Below are positions 45,555-52,944 of a stretch of 55,945 nt of DNA, in pieces. The stretch spans positions 1-55,945 of the forward strand of contig DRHS01000159.1 of the NCBI GenBank assembly GCA_011053095.1. The letters run 5' to 3'. The notes below the pieces were generated by a model. It was not told where the DNA came from. It was given only the letters and a program-made list of their open reading frames with translations, and searched no databases. The position numbers were made by a program, and so were the translations under genes. This DNA comes from Bacteroides sp. (GTDB taxonomy: Bacteria > Bacteroidota > Bacteroidia > Bacteroidales > SM23-62). Positions within the stretch are counted from its first letter, which is position 1; the number at the start of each line of letters is the position of its first letter.

Positions 45555-46814
45555 ATGAAAAACCCAAAATACATTGCAGTCCTGATTTCGGCCCTGGCAA
45601 TCCTTATTGTCACTCCATCGAGTATCAAGGCACAGGGATTCTCCAGTTTCGAACCTGAACAATACGATCCTGAGGTAAACTACGGCAGCTATAATTATGT
45701 TCAATTGAATTATTTTAAGGGTGACCACGCTGGTTACGCGAATGGTCTGCCCTCGGCTTTCGCCAACGGGTACAATGCCGCTGAACTTAAATTAGGCTGG
45801 CAGTCAACCGGGCGACAGGAATGGCAACGTTTACATAATTACCCCGTATATGGATTGGGAGTTTTTGTTAGTACGCTCGGCGATTCAGATATTGACAGTG
45901 TTGTTGGTGCTCCATCTGCACTTTACTTTTTTTATGGGGAACCCATCGCAAGATTCGGTGACTTTACTTTCCTGTTCGACCTGGGAATCGGCTTATCATA
46001 CGACTTTAATCCTTACGACGCTGCAGAAAATGCCTTAAACAAGTTTATCGGATCAAAGGTTAACCTGTATTTTAACGGGAATATGATGTTGTATTACAAG
46101 GTCGATGAAAACATTGATCTGTCAGCGGGTATAAATTTCATCCACTTTTCCAACGGGAGGTCGAGTACTCCACAGAGGGGAATCAACCTTATGGGATTTA
46201 ACGTTGGAGCGAAATATAATTTCAATCCAATGAAAAGTTACACTCAGTATGCCCGTCCCGATTACAGGCCACCCATACGTCCTGAGTATGTCGTGGCACC
46301 TAAATCACCCTTGCAACGCTATGGTGAGCTGCAGTTTTTGGCCTCGGTTGGTACAGTAGAGACCGAACCGGGTGAGACCAAGGCTGAAGATGGCTCCTAT
46401 GATTCAATTTCCCAGCAAAGATATACCACAAGCACCTTCTCACTGGAATATGCCTACCTGGTTACCAGAACACTAAAGTTGCATACCGGATTCGATTTTA
46501 TGTTTGATGGGTCCATGGAAAACTATCACGATAACGTGCCACCCGGTGATGTGGATTTTGCGGGTAAATTTATGGCCGGATATCATGTTGGCTTTCAGTA
46601 TTTGATTGAACGGTTTGCCTTTTACTATGCACTTGGATGGTATGTTTATAAAGAATCTCCTACCCGGGGAACCTGGTACATGAGGGCAGGCGGAAGGATT
46701 GGGTTAACCCCCAGGCTGGATGCCCACGTCGCCCTGAAAACCCGAAACGGGGGAATTGCGGACTGGATAGAATGGGGAATAGCCTACAAGCTGAGAGTGC
46801 ACGGGGGAAAATAA
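45555..46814 (+). CDS. PagL/acyloxyacyl hydrolase-like outer-membrane protein
   Basis: 419 residues. Signal peptide (1-28), then a beta-barrel. The segment FIHFSNGRSSTPQRGIN carries the His-Ser pair and the Asn of the PagL lipid A deacylase motif; the acidic member of the triad is not obvious. PagL proteins are about 150-190 residues, so this one is a longer Bacteroidota version with an extra C-terminal half of strands. The predicted activity, removal of acyl chains from lipid A, is inferred from the motif. Confidence 0.7.
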   Translation: MKNPKYIAVLISALAILIVTPSSIKAQGFSSFEPEQYDPEVNYGSYNYVQLNYFKGDHAGYANGLPSAFANGYNAAELKLGWQSTGRQEWQRLHNYPVYGLGVFVSTLGDSDIDSVVGAPSALYFFYGEPIARFGDFTFLFDLGIGLSYDFNPYDAAENALNKFIGSKVNLYFNGNMMLYYKVDENIDLSAGINFIHFSNGRSSTPQRGINLMGFNVGAKYNFNPMKSYTQYARPDYRPPIRPEYVVAPKSPLQRYGELQFLASVGTVETEPGETKAEDGSYDSISQQRYTTSTFSLEYAYLVTRTLKLHTGFDFMFDGSMENYHDNVPPGDVDFAGKFMAGYHVGFQYLIERFAFYYALGWYVYKESPTRGTWYMRAGGRIGLTPRLDAHVALKTRNGGIADWIEWGIAYKLRVHGGK

Positions 46815-46870
46815 TTCACCCAGGAAACATATTTCCCCTGGGGGAAATAAGCGGTACTGCTATTTTTAAT

Positions 46871-46918
46871 TTTGTTAATTTGATTTTTTGTACTTAACTT
46901 TGTACATATAATTGTACA
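46871..46918 (+). promoter_or_regulatory. toxin-antitoxin promoter with TGTACA operators
   Basis: -33 TTTG (46871-46874) and -7 TAACTTTG (46895-46902), spaced 20 bp. Three TGTAC(A/T) boxes start at 46889, 46901 and 46913, exactly 12 bp apart, overlapping the -7 element and the start of transcription. TGTACA is the core bound by E. coli YefM-YoeB, so autoregulation is expected. Confidence 0.75.
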
Positions 46919-46932
46919 TATATTAATGAATC

Positions 46933-47187
46933 ATGTTGACAACTACGATCTCCGAGTTTAGGAATAACATTAAAAAATATCTTGACAATGTTAGCAGAGA
47001 TTTCGAAACTCTGATCATTAACAGGGGAAAAGATAAAGGTATAGTTGTTATGTCATTGGAAGAATATAACTCCCTGCAGGCCACCCTGCATGAAATGTCA
47101 TCATGGAAAAATAAGAAAAGGCTGGATGAAGCGATTGAACAATATAAGAGGGGTGAATTTTTCGAAAAAGACCTTATTGATCCATGA
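46933..47187 (+). CDS. YefM/Phd-family antitoxin
   Basis: 84 residues. The N-terminal DNA-binding Phd/YefM fold reads TTTISEFRNNIKKYLDNVSRDFETLIINRGKDKGIVVMSLEEYNSL; the C-terminal acidic helix should wrap the toxin. It overlaps the toxin gene by 4 bp (ATGA) and is preceded by TGTACA operators. Confidence 0.92.
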   Translation: MLTTTISEFRNNIKKYLDNVSRDFETLIINRGKDKGIVVMSLEEYNSLQATLHEMSSWKNKKRLDEAIEQYKRGEFFEKDLIDP

Positions 47188-47441
47188 GGTTTGTCTTCGT
47201 TGAAAGATCCTGGGAAGATTATTTGTACTGGCAAAGCACAAATAAAAAAATACTAAATCGTATCAATTCCCTTCTGAAAGACATCTCCAGGAATCCGTTC
47301 AAAGGTATGGGACTCCCGGAACCACTAAAACATGAATATGCCGGATGCTGGTCAAGAAGAATTAATAAAGAACACCGGCTGATCTACCAGGTTAAGGAAG
47401 ATGCAATCATCATCTACAAGTGCAGGCTTCATTATGATTAA
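47184..47441 (+). CDS. Txe/YoeB-family toxin
   Basis: 85 residues. The RelE-fold mRNA interferase shows FVERSWEDYLYWQSTNKKILNRINSLLKDI, RNPFKGMGLPEPLKHEYAGCWSRRINKEHRLIYQV and a C-terminal CRLHYD with the catalytic His-Tyr. All family landmarks are present. It cleaves mRNA at the ribosomal A site when free of antitoxin. Confidence 0.92.
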   Translation: MRFVFVERSWEDYLYWQSTNKKILNRINSLLKDISRNPFKGMGLPEPLKHEYAGCWSRRINKEHRLIYQVKEDAIIIYKCRLHYD

Positions 47442-47544
47442 TACCGGTTGAGTAACAAATACCTCACAAATTCGTCTTATTTTGAACTCCTTGATGTCAA
47501 TGGGAATGATGGATGTGCTGGAAGAGTTACCCATTTAAACCAGC

Positions 47545-47590
47545 TGCTCTTCGTCACAGAACCATAGTGACATGCTATAAAATGCTGGGA
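47545..47590 (+). repeat. decayed end of the same MITE family
   Basis: tgctcttcgtcac followed by tagtgacatgctataaaatgc resembles the left ends at 40463 and 42235 (ggttcttcgtcac ... tgatgttataatgc). No partner repeat or target duplication is found nearby, so it is a solitary relic between the toxin and the MBL-fold gene. Confidence 0.4.
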
Positions 47591-47641
47591 ACAAATTGTT
47601 GACCGTTTGCTACTGGTTGTATGGATTGTGTCACCGGGTTT

Positions 47642-48484
47642 TTACAATATGCTTTTAAGTTTAAACATCTCATCCGCCCTCACCCCCTTCATTGTGTCCT
47701 TCAGTGTGCAGCACTGGTTCTCCAGGTCGTGGTAGAAATAATAGATGTAATTATTTTCGAGCGACTCCTTCAGAAAATCTGCCTTTTCCTTCAGGGAGAC
47801 AATGGGCTGGGTATCGTACCCGCATACCCATGACATGCTTATATTTCCTACAAGAGGTATTAAGTCAGCATTATTCACAATGGTTTTTCCATTGTAGTGA
47901 ACCAGGGCGATGGCTTGTCCCTCAGTATGTCCGTCAAATTGTCTTAGCTGAATACTTGGAGTTAGATCAAGTTCACCGTCAAATAATTTCAGCTGTCCCT
48001 TGTCCTTAATGGGATCAACATTTTCCTTCAGGAAGGAAGCCCCCTCGAGTTTATTCGGATTCTGTGCCAGATCCCATTGCTTATTGCTAGCCCAATACTG
48101 TGCATTTGGAAATACCGTGAGCAGTTCAGATTTGTCTTCGTTGTATTTGATACTTCCCCCGCAATGATCAAAATGCAGATGGGTCAGGACCATATCGGTG
48201 ATATCATCCGGGGTGAGGCCCAGCGCGTTGAGCGATCCCGTAAGGGAATCATCCCCAAACAAATAGTAATAGCTGAAGAACTTATGATCCTGCTTATCCC
48301 CTATCCCGTTGTCAAATAATATTTTTCTATCTCCGTCGATCACCAGAAGGCTCCGCATGCTTATCTTAACCATGTTATTCTCATCGGCCGGGTATTGTTT
48401 TTCCCAAAGGCTCTTGGGAACAACCCCGAACATGGCTCCCCCATCCAGTTTCATGTTTCCGCAGGCGACAGTATAAATCTCCAT
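47642..48484 (-). CDS. MBL-fold metallo-hydrolase
   Basis: 280 residues from ATG 48484 (MEIYTVACG). An in-frame ATG seven codons upstream (48505) is less likely because it would leave almost no leader. The zinc motif is THLHFDHCGG (HxHxDH), with further His/Asp ligands in DGHTEGQA and FYHDLE. The order resembles AHL-lactonase-type enzymes (MLTH..FDHCGG, HTEGQA). The substrate is unknown. It diverges from the Mpl-like gene. Confidence 0.85.
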   Translation of the reverse strand: MEIYTVACGNMKLDGGAMFGVVPKSLWEKQYPADENNMVKISMRSLLVIDGDRKILFDNGIGDKQDHKFFSYYYLFGDDSLTGSLNALGLTPDDITDMVLTHLHFDHCGGSIKYNEDKSELLTVFPNAQYWASNKQWDLAQNPNKLEGASFLKENVDPIKDKGQLKLFDGELDLTPSIQLRQFDGHTEGQAIALVHYNGKTIVNNADLIPLVGNISMSWVCGYDTQPIVSLKEKADFLKESLENNYIYYFYHDLENQCCTLKDTMKGVRADEMFKLKSIL

Positions 48485-48526
48485 ATCTTTGCTTATTTTG
48501 TGCAAAGATCGTAAAGATTTTCAATA

Positions 48527-49906
48527 ATGCGGGTTCACTTTATAGCGATTGGAGGGGCAGTCATGCACAACCTGGCCCTGGCCTTGAAGCAAAAGGGGTA
48601 CAAAGTCACAGGTTCGGATGACGAGATATTTGAACCTTCCAGGAGCAGGCTTTACAGTGCAGGACTCCTGCCTGAAAAAAACGGCTGGGATCCGGAGATG
48701 ATTACTTCCGACATTGATGTTGTGATCCTGGGGATGCATGCACGAGACGGAAATCCGGAGCTTGAGAAGGCGAGGGAATTGGAAAGAGTACCGGGATCCG
48801 GACTGAAAATCCAGTCTTTTCCCGAGTTTCTTTATGAACAGACTGCGGACAAAAAACGAATTGTAATCGGGGGCAGCCATGGCAAAACCACCATTACATC
48901 CATGGTCATGCATGTTCTAAAATCAAACGGGATCCAATTTGATTACATGGTCGGATCGATTGTTGAGGGGTTCGATACCATGGTGGGACTTAGCGAGGAA
49001 TCAGAGATTGCGGTGTTTGAAGGTGATGAATACCTTACCTCCGCACTTGACAGGCGGCCCAAATTTCATCTTTACAAACCACATGTATCTCTGATTTCCG
49101 GTATCGCATGGGATCATATGAATGTATTTCCCGAGGAGGAGGATTATTTGGAACAATTCCGGATTTTTATTGAAAAAACCGAAGTTGGTGGTTCTCTTGT
49201 TTACTGCGCTGAAGATCCCATCCTGCAAAACCTTATTAAAAGCTCCGGTCGAATACTGGATTACATTCCCTACCGGGAACACCGGTTTGAAAATATATCC
49301 GATAAAACACAGCTTATATTCAACGGCGATAAATACCCCGTAAATGTATTCGGCCGGCACAATATGCAGAACATTTCCGCTGCCAGAACTATCTGTGAAT
49401 TGCTGGGTATTAATCATGCGGATTTTTACACCAGCATCGCGTCGTTTACGGGTGCCGCAAGGCGAATGCAGTTGCTGCAGGAAAATGATGAGACGGCCGT
49501 TTACCTGGATTTTGCACATGCCCCTTCGAAGGTTATGGCCACAACCACGGCAATGAAAGATCAGTATCCTGAACGGCATCTTGTAGCAGTTCTTGAGCTT
49601 CACACATTCAGCAGCCTGAATGCTGAATTCCTTCCCCGGTATGAGGCCTCCATGGAATGTGCAGATACTGCCATTGTCTATTACAATCCGAAAACTGTGG
49701 CCCACAAAAAACTGCCGAAAATTTCTGTACGTCAGATCGCTGAGGCATTCAACAAGCAGGGCCTGGATGTATATTCAGATGCGGATAAATTGATGCAGGA
49801 TCTGAGGGGATTTAGCTGGACCGGAAGTAACCTTTTGATAATGACCTCCGGGAACTTTGACGGACAGGATATGCAATCTCTTGCATCATCCATAATCGAT
49901 CAGTAG
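48527..49906 (+). CDS. mpl: Mpl-like peptidoglycan ligase (Mur ligase family)
   Basis: 459 residues. The N-terminal Rossmann segment HFIAIGGAVMHNLALALKQKGYKVTGSDDEIFEPS is of Mpl type rather than MurC (which reads GIGGIGMSG). The ATP motif is GGSHGKTTITSM, and EGDEYLTSALDRRPKF, the central-domain DHMNVF and the C-terminal FTGAARRMQLL follow. It should ligate the tripeptide Ala-Glu-mDAP to UDP-MurNAc in cell-wall recycling. MurC cannot be strictly excluded. Confidence 0.85.
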   Translation: MRVHFIAIGGAVMHNLALALKQKGYKVTGSDDEIFEPSRSRLYSAGLLPEKNGWDPEMITSDIDVVILGMHARDGNPELEKARELERVPGSGLKIQSFPEFLYEQTADKKRIVIGGSHGKTTITSMVMHVLKSNGIQFDYMVGSIVEGFDTMVGLSEESEIAVFEGDEYLTSALDRRPKFHLYKPHVSLISGIAWDHMNVFPEEEDYLEQFRIFIEKTEVGGSLVYCAEDPILQNLIKSSGRILDYIPYREHRFENISDKTQLIFNGDKYPVNVFGRHNMQNISAARTICELLGINHADFYTSIASFTGAARRMQLLQENDETAVYLDFAHAPSKVMATTTAMKDQYPERHLVAVLELHTFSSLNAEFLPRYEASMECADTAIVYYNPKTVAHKKLPKISVRQIAEAFNKQGLDVYSDADKLMQDLRGFSWTGSNLLIMTSGNFDGQDMQSLASSIIDQ

Positions 49907-50018
49907 AAGCAGATAATAGCAAGCTTATATTTATTGTATCTTGGATATGTTCGTCAAAATAGTTATCTTTTTTGAATCTCAGATTAATCGGATCAGGTAA
50001 ACCCATAAACCAAAGAAA

Positions 50019-50885
50019 ATGAAATTAAAAGCAATTCTATTTGTGATGAGTCTCTTAATTATCACACCAATGGCAAATGCACAGGACCTGCACATGCCCA
50101 ATGGTGTAAAAATGATCAGCAACAAAAGCTTTGACGATTCCGAGGGGGCCAGACAGGAAATCCTGGATATTTATAAAGACCTCAGGTTGACAGATGTCCT
50201 GGACGGAATGGATCTTATAGGCTTACAGGACATCGGACTTATGCGTAATGACATCCGGCCCCTATGGAGGGATGTCGAAAATTTCAGTCACCGGGTAATA
50301 GGATTTGCGGTTACTGTTCGATATGTTCCTACTGATCTTCGCGTGGGTCAGAATTCATTTGAAAGCACCGATGAAGCAAAAAAATGGAAGAGTGAACAAT
50401 ATGGCAGGGCAAAAGATACTGGCTGGGTAAACGCAGGAAAACCGGGTGATGTTGTTGTAATGGATGTAAACGGCATTGAGGAATGCGGCAATATCGGATC
50501 CAATAACAGCCTTGGTTGGGCCAAGGCAGGATTTGTCGGAGTAGTTACCAATGGAGGTGCCCGGGATACCGATGAAATAATAAAAACCAAAGGAATTCCG
50601 GTATATTGCAAAAATGCCTATAGTACAAGGGGAATAAGGCCGGGCAGGCTGATTATAGAATCATACAACTACCCCATGAATTGTGGCGGCGTGCTGGTAT
50701 TTCCGGGAGACCTGATTGTGGCTGATGGCGATGGTGTTATCGTTGTGCCTAGAGAACATGCCAAAGAAGTTGGAGAGCTTGCAAGGGGAGTAATGACGGG
50801 AGACCAGAAAAGTCGAGCAAAAAAATACAAAGACCTTGGACTACCGGTTGATGAAACTGTTAAACCATATATTGAAAACCAGTAA
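50019..50885 (+). CDS. exported RraA/HMG-aldolase-like protein
   Basis: 288 residues. The N-terminus (MKLKAILFVMSLLIITPMANAQ) is a clear signal peptide, unlike normal cytoplasmic RraA. The RraA domain has VVVMDVNGIEECGNIGSNNSLGWAKAGFVGVVTNGGARDTDEI (substrate loop GGARD) and GDLIVADGDGVIVVPREHA. RraA-fold proteins are either RNase E inhibitors or metal-dependent 4-hydroxy-4-methyl-2-oxoglutarate aldolases; a periplasmic location rules out the first. It is monocistronic and next to tRNA-Glu. Confidence 0.82.
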   Translation: MKLKAILFVMSLLIITPMANAQDLHMPNGVKMISNKSFDDSEGARQEILDIYKDLRLTDVLDGMDLIGLQDIGLMRNDIRPLWRDVENFSHRVIGFAVTVRYVPTDLRVGQNSFESTDEAKKWKSEQYGRAKDTGWVNAGKPGDVVVMDVNGIEECGNIGSNNSLGWAKAGFVGVVTNGGARDTDEIIKTKGIPVYCKNAYSTRGIRPGRLIIESYNYPMNCGGVLVFPGDLIVADGDGVIVVPREHAKEVGELARGVMTGDQKSRAKKYKDLGLPVDETVKPYIENQ

Positions 50886-50942
50886 GTTCCTGTATTCATC
50901 GGCATGACCGGATTTTTAACGAATTTTTTTCATTTACTACCC

Positions 50943-50972
50943 TTGCCAAAAACGAAAAATCAATTATATTTG
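50943..50972 (+). promoter_or_regulatory. tRNA-Glu promoter
   Basis: -33 TTG (50943-50945) and -7 TATATTTG (50965-50972) with 19 bp between, placing the start of transcription about 12 bp before the tRNA. Confidence 0.65.
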
Positions 50973-50991
50973 CACCGCCGATAGAAAAAAC

Positions 50992-51066
50992 GGTCCGTTC
51001 GTCTAGGGGTTAGGACGCCAGGTTTTCATCCTGGTAACAGGGGTTCGATTCCCCTACGGACTGCCA
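50992..51066 (+). tRNA. tRNA-Glu (anticodon TTC)
   Basis: All arms fold: acceptor ggtccgt/acggact (one G-T pair), anticodon stem ccagg/cctgg with loop ttttcat and anticodon ttc at 51025-51027, T-arm ggggt-tcgattc-cccct-type, discriminator G and an encoded CCA (51064-51066). Its 3' end is the likely attachment site for the island that follows. Confidence 0.97.
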
Positions 51067-51425
51067 GAACGCAGTTAGGAGAATCAGAAATGGTTCTCCT
51101 TTTTGTTTTAGATCCTCTTACAAGCGTTTTGACAATACCTAAATCTTGACCAAGTGCATATCCCGAAACCCTTAACAATAAAGCTATAGAATAAGGTTTG
51201 AGGGCATGACATTCGATCCAATCCTGGTCGATCAAAACTATGATCCTGTATGCTGGGATTTGGAATACAGTTTATAGTCGATGGGCTATTTGTCTAAATG
51301 TTGGTTACCAATACGGATACCTACTAACATATTTTCATAGAAAGGTATTCATTTAGGTCACAAATTCTTCTCTATCTCAATAATAATCTTGCTTACATGA
51401 GTAATAATAATTTAAACTTAAGATC
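51067..51425. other. gene-free stretch between tRNA-Glu and the integrase
   Basis: It contains the tRNA terminator (51077-51108) and otherwise no credible gene. Around 51301-51330 the sequence ttggttaccaatacggatacc has an imperfect inverted symmetry and could be an arm-type integrase site; this is speculative. Base composition turns AT-rich towards 51425. Confidence 0.6.
51077..51108 (+). terminator. terminator after tRNA-Glu
   Basis: Stem aggagaa (51077-51083) with ttctcct (51094-51100), a 10-nt loop, followed by ttttgtttt. Confidence 0.8.
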
Positions 51426-52643
51426 ATGAAAAGCAAAATTTTTGTTCGGTTCTGGCTACACAAATCAAAAATGAATTCAAATGGAGAACATCCCATTTAT
51501 ATGAGAGTAAGAATTGATGGAGAGTTCTTTATTAAATCAATCGGAAGGTATATTAAACCGTCTACATGGGATAAGAGTGCAATGAAAGTAAAAGGCATGA
51601 GTAATGATGCTACACTAATCAATAATCAGATTGACACTCTAAAAGTTAATGTATACCAAATATTCAATCAATATAATTTGCTGGGTAAGCCCTTCTCTGT
51701 CTTCGATATAAAGAGTGCTATTGAAGGGAAGGATAAATATCAATTAACATTAATTCAGGCGTTTAACGAGCATATAACTGATATGACCAAACTACTGGGT
51801 AAGGGATATGAATTAGTAACTATAAACAGTTACAACATCACAAAGCGTAGAATTAAACAATTTCTACAAGCTAAGTACAAAAGAAACGATATTAACCTAT
51901 ATGAGCTCAACCTGAACTTTATAAATGAATTTGAGGTCTTCTTAAGAGATAAATATAACAATAGCTCTGCGACCTGTTATAAGCACTATCAGAGGATTGC
52001 TAAAGTCTTAAACAAGTCAATGGAGAGGGGATATATTGAAAAATTTCCATTTTCTGGTTACAAGTTGAGAATGCCCAAAAAACAAATCGAATATTTAACT
52101 AAAAATGAGATTAGCAGAATTGAGGCATTAGAATTCACTATTGAAAGACTTAACATTATACGAGATATATTCATTTTCTGCTGTTATACAGGATTAGCTT
52201 ATTGTGAAGTTGAATCGGTCACAAGAATCAATATTATTGAAGGTATTGATGGTTCACCTTGGTTAAAGCTTATTAGAAAGAAGACAAAGCGAGAATATCA
52301 AGTTCCATTGTTGCCCAAAGCATTGTCAATTATTGACAAGTATGAGTCACACCCTAAATGCATCCAAAGTGGTAAGTTACTGCCTGTTCCTTCTAATGTT
52401 AAGTATAATGCATACCTAAAGGAAATAGCAGATTTGTCTGGGATTGAAAAGAATTTAACTACTCATATAGCAAGGAAAACTTTTGCAAGTACAATCATGT
52501 TAGCTAACGGCGTAAATATTGCAGTACTAAGCAAATTTCTTGGTCATTCTTCTATACAAATAACACTTGACAGCTACGCGACCGTAATAGATGAGTTAAT
52601 ACTCTCCAATATAAAAATGTTGAAATCCAAGCTACCCGATTAG
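51426..52643 (+). CDS. tyrosine recombinase/integrase of Bacteroidota mobile elements
   Basis: 405 residues. An N-terminal arm-binding region (about 1-100, FWLHKSKMNSNGEHPIYMRVRIDG) is followed by a SAM-like core-binding domain (about 105-215) and a catalytic domain. Box II has THIARKTFAS (HxxR), then LGHSSIQITLDSY with the nucleophilic Tyr, and a Lys in RKKTKREYQVPL. Box I reads CCYTGLAYCEVE, with Ala where many recombinases have the first catalytic Arg. IntDOT-type integrases likewise lack it, so activity is still likely. It should catalyse integration of the island at tRNA-Glu. Confidence 0.9.
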   Translation: MKSKIFVRFWLHKSKMNSNGEHPIYMRVRIDGEFFIKSIGRYIKPSTWDKSAMKVKGMSNDATLINNQIDTLKVNVYQIFNQYNLLGKPFSVFDIKSAIEGKDKYQLTLIQAFNEHITDMTKLLGKGYELVTINSYNITKRRIKQFLQAKYKRNDINLYELNLNFINEFEVFLRDKYNNSSATCYKHYQRIAKVLNKSMERGYIEKFPFSGYKLRMPKKQIEYLTKNEISRIEALEFTIERLNIIRDIFIFCCYTGLAYCEVESVTRINIIEGIDGSPWLKLIRKKTKREYQVPLLPKALSIIDKYESHPKCIQSGKLLPVPSNVKYNAYLKEIADLSGIEKNLTTHIARKTFASTIMLANGVNIAVLSKFLGHSSIQITLDSYATVIDELILSNIKMLKSKLPD

Positions 52644-52944
52644 TCTATGATCAAAACTATTTCTTTTAAACTTTAGCTTACTATGGCATCAATTAATTCA
52701 TTAAAGAAATCTTACACAGAGCCTTACACTTTAGTTGTAATAGATTGATTAGCTGGCGGATAAACCAAATTCAATTGTTCAGATAACCACTAGACATTTA
52801 GAACGGATTGTACTTCTTAGTCGTATTAATTCTGTCTTTGTATTGCATCATCTCGAATATTGTATTAATTTAATATGATATATGACACTTCTAGAGGCGT
52901 TTTCGAGATAATACAAGTTTAATCTTGTGATAAAATAATCTTTT
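52644..52944. other. gene-free stretch before the NACHT operon
   Basis: AT-rich, with no convincing gene. It contains a plausible promoter (52808-52840) and a leader of about 100 nt before the NACHT start codon. Confidence 0.6.
52808..52840 (+). promoter_or_regulatory. possible promoter of the NACHT/RelA-like operon
   Basis: TTG at 52808-52810 and TGTCTTTG (one mismatch to TAnnTTTG) at 52833-52840, 22 bp apart. Confidence 0.35.

Noticed and set aside
47478..47500. ttcgtcttattttg as another MITE end
   Set aside because: Orientation and spacing do not fit the relic at 47545 and the match is too short.
51026..51235. Minus-strand open frame overlapping tRNA-Glu
   Set aside because: It runs through the tRNA and its terminator and has no recognisable features.
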